Below, piece by piece: positions 38,576-42,977 of a stretch of 42,977 nt of DNA. The DNA is taken from positions 1-42,977 of the forward strand of contig JAFXXU010000022.1 in assembly GCA_017542125.1 (NCBI GenBank), given 5' to 3'. The notes below the pieces were generated by a model. It did no database searches. It was given only the letters and a program-made list of their open reading frames with translations, and had not been told where the DNA came from. The position numbers and the translations under genes were made by a program. Numbering within the stretch: position 1 is the stretch's first letter; each line of letters starts with the position of its first letter. This DNA is from Ruminococcus sp. Its GTDB lineage: Bacteria; Bacillota; Clostridia; Oscillospirales; Ruminococcaceae.

Positions 38576-39051
38576 TGCCGTCCGACTATGAGAACGGTGC
38601 GAAGAAAACCATCGACATTTCGATCAAGGCGGAGAAAATGACCGCCGATGTGCTGAAATCCGCATTGCAGGAGTTTATGTCGGGCAAAGCTGAGAAAAAG
38701 GGGCGTATGACCTACAAGCAGTTGCAGGCAAAGTCCCCGTCAAAGCTCGACAGCATTGAGGTTTCAGACCGAAATATCGGGGATTTTCTGAAAACCGCAC
38801 GAAAATACGATGTGGATTTTGCCCTGAAAAGAGATAAAAGCACCGAACCGCCTACCTATCATGTTTTCTTTTCCGCTGCCAAAACAGAGGATTTCAAGAG
38901 AGCATTTTCGGAGTATGTCGGCAAGGGACAGGGCAAGACACAGAAGCGTGGGGAGTTCACCCGTGAGCAGATGCAGCAGCAGGCTCAGAAGCTCAGGAGC
39001 AAACCTCGCAAACAGAAACAGAGAGAGAAAACAAGGGAGAACAGACGGTGA
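38575..39051 (+). CDS. PcfB-family conjugation protein (DUF3801-like)
   Basis: A 158-residue basic protein. The first 115 residues follow the PcfB/DUF3801 pattern: AEKMTADVLKSALQEFM, GRMTYKQLQAKSPSKLDSIE, VSDRNIGDFLKTARKYDVDF, and THVFFSAAKTEDFKRAF-like strand and helix. The tail is a Lys/Arg/Gln-rich disordered stretch. In enterococcal and clostridial conjugative systems PcfB works beside the VirD4 coupling protein at relaxosome processing. It lies directly before the VirD4 gene here, as is usual. Confidence 0.85.
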   Translation: MPSDYENGAKKTIDISIKAEKMTADVLKSALQEFMSGKAEKKGRMTYKQLQAKSPSKLDSIEVSDRNIGDFLKTARKYDVDFALKRDKSTEPPTYHVFFSAAKTEDFKRAFSEYVGKGQGKTQKRGEFTREQMQQQAQKLRSKPRKQKQREKTRENRR

Positions 39052-39188
39052 TCTACAACTACTTCCAGCCTGCACCCGTTCCACGGGCAAGGGGCGATGA
39101 TGTTTTTACGGCGGTTTTTGATGCCGATACCAACAGAAAGGAAAGGTCTGCGAATTGCAGATCGACACGAGAAAACTCAAAAAGCTGA
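39048..39188 (+). CDS. small open frame between pcfB and virD4
   Basis: A 46-residue frame starts at GTG 39048, overlapping the PcfB stop (GTGA), and ends at TGA 39186-39188 inside the first codons of the VirD4 gene. It reads MIYNYFQPAPVPRARGDDVF, TAVFDADTNRKERSANCRST, RENSKS. The stop/start overlaps at both ends suggest it may be translated, if only to couple PcfB and VirD4. There is no family assignment and no separate ribosome site beyond GGGAG 16 bases before. Confidence 0.45.
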   Translation: MIYNYFQPAPVPRARGDDVFTAVFDADTNRKERSANCRSTRENSKS

Positions 39189-41224
39189 TCATCAAGGCTG
39201 TTCCCTATGTAGCTTTCTCTTATGTGGGCAACCTGATCGGCTTTGCGTACCGTACTGCTGAGGGCAACGGATTTCAGGAAAAAATCCTGCCTTTCATGAG
39301 CAATCTCGGTGTGGCGTTTGCAAGAATCTTTCCCAGTTTACACCCGTTTGATCTTCTTTTCGGCTTGGTTCTTGCGGGTGTAATGAGGTTAGTCCTCTAT
39401 GTCAAGTCGAAAAACAAGAAGAAGTTCCGCCAGGGCGAGGAGTACGGTTCTGCCGTATGGGGCGGTGAAAAGGATATTGAGCCGTATATGGACTTATCCT
39501 GCCCTGAAAACAATGTGATACTCACAAAGACGGAATCCCTGACTATGGGCAAGCCCTCTGCACCGAAGTTCGCCCGTAACAAGAACATTCTTGTGATCGG
39601 CGGTTCAGGCTCAGGTAAGACACGATTTTTCGTCAAGCCGAACCTGATGCAGATGCACTCCTCTTATGTAGTAACCGACCCGAAGGGTACGGTGCTTGTG
39701 GAATGCGGAAAAATGCTTGAACGGGGCCGCCCGAAACGAGTTGACGGAAAAGTTGTGTACCGCAGGGACGATAAGGGCAACTATCTCAAAGACAAAAAAG
39801 GCAGATATATCCCTGTCTATGAGCCTTACAAGATCAAGGTGTTCAACACGATCGACTTTGCGAAAAGTATGCACTACAATCCGTTTGCTTACATTTCAAA
39901 GAAAAACCGTGAGAAGGATATTCTCAAATTCGTGGAAGTCCTTATCAAGAATACTTCTTCCTCTCAGCAGCCGTCCGGCGATGACTTTTGGGTGAAAGCG
40001 GAGAAACTGCTCTATACTGCGTATATTGCACTTATTTTCGCTATGTACCCCGAAGATCAATGGAACTTTGAAACGCTGATCGACATGATAAACGCTTCGG
40101 AATGCCGTGAGGACGATGAGGAATTCAAGAATGCGATAGACATTGAGTTTGAGATCGTGGAGTGCTGGCTGAACGGCACAAAGCACGAAGATCCCGAAGT
40201 CATGGCTGATTACGGTGACATCTTTGAAACAAAACCCGATGCCGAACAACGGCGCTTGGGTGCATTTGCACTCAAACAATTCAAGGCGTATAAGCTCGCT
40301 GCCGGAAAAACGGCTAAGTCTATTCTTATTAGCTGTTCGACACGACTCGCGCCTTTTGCAATAGATGAGGTCTTGGAGATCACCTCCTACGATGAGCTGC
40401 ACCTTGACAAGCTCGGTGATGAGTTGAGTGCGCTTTTCATAATCATCTCCGATACAGATGCGACTTTTAACTTCCTGGTCGCTATCATGTATTCACAGCT
40501 TTTCAACCTACTCTGCACCAAAGCAGATAATTCCCCAGGGGGAAAGCTGACCTATCATGTACGCTGTTTGTTAGACGAATTTGCCAATATTGGCGAAATA
40601 CCGCAGTTTGAGAAGCTCATTGCGACTATCCGAAGCCGTGAAATCAGCGCGTCGATCATCTTGCAAGCTAAGAGCCAGCTAAAGGCTATATATAAAGATA
40701 ATGCAGATACGATTGAGGGCAACTGTGATACGATGCTGTTTTTGGGCGGTAAGGAGAAGTCCACGCTGAAAGAGATCTCAGAGAGCTTGGGTAAAGAAAC
40801 GATCGACAGTTTCAATACCTCCACCAATCGTGGACAATCGGAAAGCTACGGTATGAACTATCAGAAGCTCGGCAAAGAGCTGAAAAGTCAGGACGAACTG
40901 GCGGTCATGGACGGCGGTAAATGTATCTTACAAGTGCGAGGAGTGCGTCCGTTCTTCTCGGACAAGTTTGACATTACCCGTCATAAGCAATATCCAATGC
41001 TCTTGGACGATAATCCTGAGATGGGGTTCAACATCGAAAAATATGTGAGTGACCAAAAGGCGATGCGTTTGAGACTGTCTCGACAGGAGAAGTTCACGGG
41101 GTATGGTGTTGATATGACGGCCGCCGGACAGGAAGTTACAACAGTATCAGCAACAGAAACAGAAACCGCTGATACTCCAAATTCTGAGGAAACCGACGAA
41201 AAAGAGATATATGTCGGATTTTAA
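39155..41224 (+). CDS. VirD4-like type IV coupling protein, clostridial CD1115 type
   Basis: A 689-residue ATPase that brings DNA to the conjugation channel. I chose the TTG at 39155 because AAAGGAAAGG lies 8 bases before it. Two N-terminal membrane helices lie at about 15-31 and 63-83. Walker A is GGSGSGKT at 149-156, with VVTDPKGTVLVE after it. Walker B is LLDEFANIGEIP in the middle. Then come TIRSREISASIILQAKSQLK and DGGKCILQVRGVRPFFSDKFD, as in TraG/VirD4 proteins. A Thr/Glu-rich tail follows. Together with PcfB it marks the conjugation module of an integrative element. Maff2 follows after 85 bases. Confidence 0.93.
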   Translation: MQIDTRKLKKLIIKAVPYVAFSYVGNLIGFAYRTAEGNGFQEKILPFMSNLGVAFARIFPSLHPFDLLFGLVLAGVMRLVLYVKSKNKKKFRQGEEYGSAVWGGEKDIEPYMDLSCPENNVILTKTESLTMGKPSAPKFARNKNILVIGGSGSGKTRFFVKPNLMQMHSSYVVTDPKGTVLVECGKMLERGRPKRVDGKVVYRRDDKGNYLKDKKGRYIPVYEPYKIKVFNTIDFAKSMHYNPFAYISKKNREKDILKFVEVLIKNTSSSQQPSGDDFWVKAEKLLYTAYIALIFAMYPEDQWNFETLIDMINASECREDDEEFKNAIDIEFEIVECWLNGTKHEDPEVMADYGDIFETKPDAEQRRLGAFALKQFKAYKLAAGKTAKSILISCSTRLAPFAIDEVLEITSYDELHLDKLGDELSALFIIISDTDATFNFLVAIMYSQLFNLLCTKADNSPGGKLTYHVRCLLDEFANIGEIPQFEKLIATIRSREISASIILQAKSQLKAIYKDNADTIEGNCDTMLFLGGKEKSTLKEISESLGKETIDSFNTSTNRGQSESYGMNYQKLGKELKSQDELAVMDGGKCILQVRGVRPFFSDKFDITRHKQYPMLLDDNPEMGFNIEKYVSDQKAMRLRLSRQEKFTGYGVDMTAAGQEVTTVSATETETADTPNSEETDEKEIYVGF

Positions 41225-41309
41225 CTCGGACAGTGAAGAAACCGAATAAAAGAGAAACGGTTGAAGCTGCGGACACTACTTTTTTTATTTTGAGGGAGAC
41301 TTTTTACCT

Positions 41310-41642
41310 ATGAACGAACTGAATATTTCTGCGGTCGATGCTACCGCTATGGAGACAGCAACCACTACCTCTGCACCTAAGCACAAGTGGCTCTCTAAGC
41401 TCACCCGTGGTGCAAAGAAGGCAACCATGTTTGCAACCGTTGCAGGCGTTATGGCTATGACCTGTACTACTCAGGCATTCGCAGCAGGCACCGGCGAGGT
41501 CGATACCTCGTCCTTCATCACTACTGCCTGCACCGTACTCAAGAGCGTTATCTGCCTTATCGGCGGCGGTGTTTCGCTTTGGGGTGTCGTAAACCTCCTC
41601 GAAGGTTACGGTAATGATAACCCCGGTGCGAAAGCACCGTAG
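41310..41642 (+). pseudogene. Maff2-family membrane protein gene, interrupted
   Basis: Maff2 proteins are small membrane proteins in clostridial conjugation modules, placed after virD4. This 110-residue product has an N-terminal extension, a hydrophobic signal-like segment (about 40-60, ending TTQAFAAG), one membrane helix (about 72-92, KSVICLIGGGVSLWGVVNLL), and the conserved motif EGYGNDNPGAK. In the family the motif goes on (xxQGxKQLMAGGG and a second helix). Here it ends AP-stop three codons later, and the serine recombinase element begins. GAGGGAG precedes the ATG. I read it as cut by insertion after the GGTGCGAAA codons at about 41626-41634. A short functional form is possible. Confidence 0.75.
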
Positions 41643-41671
41643 TGATATAGAAGTTTTTTCTCCCTTAATTC

Positions 41672-41706
41672 AGGTCGCATAAAATAGGCATTATGCGACC
41701 TTTTTT
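41672..41706 (+). terminator. hairpin terminator at the recombinase 3' end
   Basis: AGGTCGCATAA (41672-41682) pairs with TTATGCGACCT (41691-41701), with T to 41706. It works for plus-strand transcripts leaving the broken Maff2 gene. The recombinase TAA lies within the right arm. Confidence 0.85.
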
Positions 41707-42977
41707 CCATATTTGCCTGTTTCAACGGATATGGTAGTCACCGCCACATCAAAGCGGAAGTGTATCTCAATATCCTGCACACGCTTTCCGCTGGACTTGT
41801 CGGGTTCGTGGACGATGATCTTATCAATCAGTTCGTGCATGATCTCAGGCGTGAGCGTTTCGATATGCTCGTACTTATGCACCACTTTGAGGAACGCAGT
41901 CACATCGGAGGACTTCTGCTCTGCACCGTCAATCAGGGTTGTAAGCTCCGCAACGGTAGCTTTCAGTTTTGCCTGTTCTTCCTCATATCCTGCCGACATC
42001 ATCGTGAAACGCTCGTCCGACAGCCTGCCGAGGACATTATCCTCATAGAGCCTTGTAAAGAGCTTGTCAAGTTCAGCGATACGCTTTTCAGCCTGTTTCA
42101 GTGTTTTCTTTGCTTTTGTAAGCTCTGAGGACTTACGCTGAACGGAATTGCTCATAGCGGTCTGAATAAACTCGTCCTCGTTCTCCCTCACCGTAGCAAG
42201 TAGCTTGTTCAGCTCACCGAGGACGATCTCATTCAGGACACAGGTGCGGATATAATGCACCGAGCATCTGTCCTGTTCCTTTGCGTATGTAGAACAACGC
42301 ATATGCTCCTGTTCGGGACGCTCGTTCTTGCGGCGGCTCAGGTACATCTTTTCTCCACAGTCAGCACAGTACACCATTCCTGCAAAGGGATTGACCATCT
42401 GCATCTTCTGCGGTCTGCGCTTGTGCTTGCGAAGTTCCTGCACCAAGTCAAAGGTCTGCTGCGTGATGATAGGTTCTTGCGTATTCTCGAAGATCTGCCA
42501 CTCGTCCTGCGGATTGTAGACGATTTTGTGAACCTTGTAGGACTTCATCTTTGTACGGAAGTTGACCGTATGACCGCAGTATTCATAGCGTTCAAGAATA
42601 TGGGCAATCGTGTTTGCACCCCAGCGGTATGTTTTAGCGTTGTGTCTGCCGTTGTCCCTGCCCTGAGAAAGAGCGTAGGCAGTCGGTGTTGGTATGCCTT
42701 GCTCCGTCAAAATCCTTGCAATCTGCACCGGACCGTAGCCGTCAATGCAGAGCTTGAAAATCTTGCGCACCACCTCGGCGGCAGGCTCATCAACTACCCA
42801 CAAATTCTTGTCGGTATCAGACTTCTTGTAGCCGTACACGGGCGGACACAGGTGCTTGCCCGACTGTCCCTTTGCCCTGAACACAGCACGGATCTTCTTA
42901 CTGCAATCACGGGCGTACCAGTCATTAAAAATGTTCTTGAAAGCAAGCAGTTCGTTCTCGGATTTCGCTGTATCGAC
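41691..42977 (-). CDS. large serine recombinase (TnpX/TndX type), N-terminus outside the window
   Basis: Partial gene: the frame is open to the last base, so 429 codons are seen and the catalytic domain is missing. Visible parts start with ENELLAFKNIFNDWYARDCS and KKIRAVFRAKGQSGKHLCPP, the usual linker after the resolvase domain. The recombinase domain follows (VVRKIFKLCIDGYGPVQIAR and ILTEQGIPTP). A zinc ribbon comes next, with YCADCGEKMYL and later cysteines in RCSTYAKEQDRC. A coiled coil (SELTKAKKTLKQAEKRIAEL onward) leads to a C-terminal DUF4368-like end. It would integrate and excise the element whose end lies in Maff2. An internal GTG at 42884 is not the true start. Confidence 0.93.
   Translation of the reverse strand, partial: VDTAKSENELLAFKNIFNDWYARDCSKKIRAVFRAKGQSGKHLCPPVYGYKKSDTDKNLWVVDEPAAEVVRKIFKLCIDGYGPVQIARILTEQGIPTPTAYALSQGRDNGRHNAKTYRWGANTIAHILERYEYCGHTVNFRTKMKSYKVHKIVYNPQDEWQIFENTQEPIITQQTFDLVQELRKHKRRPQKMQMVNPFAGMVYCADCGEKMYLSRRKNERPEQEHMRCSTYAKEQDRCSVHYIRTCVLNEIVLGELNKLLATVRENEDEFIQTAMSNSVQRKSSELTKAKKTLKQAEKRIAELDKLFTRLYEDNVLGRLSDERFTMMSAGYEEEQAKLKATVAELTTLIDGAEQKSSDVTAFLKVVHKYEHIETLTPEIMHELIDKIIVHEPDKSSGKRVQDIEIHFRFDVAVTTISVETGKYGKKVA

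Larger units (their letters stand above)
35020..41642. mobile_element. front part of an integrative conjugative element or relative
   Basis: The run excisionase, repeat region, replication-type protein, small proteins, PcfB, VirD4 and Maff2 is the order seen in Tn1549/Tn916-related and other clostridial conjugative elements. Its composition is more AT-rich than the fatty acid operon before it. No integrase, relaxase or VirB4 gene is in the window. The left border is unclear and could lie anywhere from 33869 to 35020. The right part is displaced by the recombinase element. Confidence 0.65.
41635..42977. mobile_element. end of an element carrying a large serine recombinase, inserted in the Maff2 gene
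   Basis: The Maff2 frame breaks at about 41635. The recombinase gene follows after 50 bases in the opposite direction and runs off the window. In Tn4451- and Tn5397-like elements the TnpX/TndX recombinase sits at one end of the element, reading inward or outward close to the border, which fits. The other border is outside the window. The exact crossover bases cannot be set without the uninterrupted site. Confidence 0.6.

Noticed and set aside
41672-41701. Perfect inverted repeat as recombinase attachment site
   Set aside because: It is followed by a T-tract and fits a plain terminator; large serine recombinases of this type do not need such a repeat, and the Maff2 break is some 35 bases away.

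Overview
The window reads as part of a Gram-positive anaerobe of the Ruminococcus / Oscillospiraceae kind. This is an inference from several features: strong AGGAGG ribosome binding sites; near-consensus TTGACA-17-TATAAT promoters; a T-box leader; FabK instead of FabI; one large acp-fab-acc operon; and a conjugation module with PcfB, VirD4 and Maff2 of the clostridial type. Gene density is high, and many genes overlap their neighbours by a few bases.

Layout. (1) 1-1462: a possible structured RNA, then a promoter and an iron-type alcohol dehydrogenase. (2) 1471-17419: the most unusual block. An ECF sigma factor and its membrane anti-sigma partner are followed by eight related lipoproteins of about 370-430 residues, two ABC-2 permeases, one ABC ATPase, a ninth unrelated lipoprotein, and a second ECF sigma / membrane anti-sigma pair. 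Nearly all genes are on the plus strand and tightly spaced. One ATPase, two small ABC-2 permeases and lipoproteins recall LanFEG/LanI-type immunity, but here the lipoprotein is expanded into a diversified array with signs of recent duplication. (3) 17437-20089, minus strand: a partner-switching module (membrane PP2C phosphatase, STAS antagonist, ATP-binding kinase) from one consensus promoter, with no sigma-B-like factor beside it. (4) 20090-20475: a repeat-rich interval with a gene-end remnant. (5) 20477-22488: a T-box, probably isoleucine-specific, controlling threonine deaminase plus the RidA enamine/imine deaminase that cleans up its product. (6) 22494-23244: a small two-helix membrane protein, divergent from the next operon. 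(7) 23336-33868: a complete elongation set for type II fatty acid synthesis (acpP, fabK, fabD, fabG, fabF, accB, fabZ, accC, accD, accA), then an acyl-CoA synthetase-like enzyme and a TetR-family regulator. A perfect palindrome just after the operon promoter is the obvious operator.

(8) 33869-42977: accessory DNA. It holds a heavily folded AT-rich intergenic region, a low-molecular-weight tyrosine phosphatase, an orphan Tn916-type excisionase, a broken ISL3-type transposase end, and a region with two sets of helically phased direct repeats ahead of a replication-type protein. The front of a conjugation module follows (small proteins, PcfB, VirD4, Maff2). The Maff2 gene stops in the middle of its conserved motif, where an inward-facing large serine recombinase begins. 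The simplest reading is one mobile element inserted into another, with the window ending inside the inner one.
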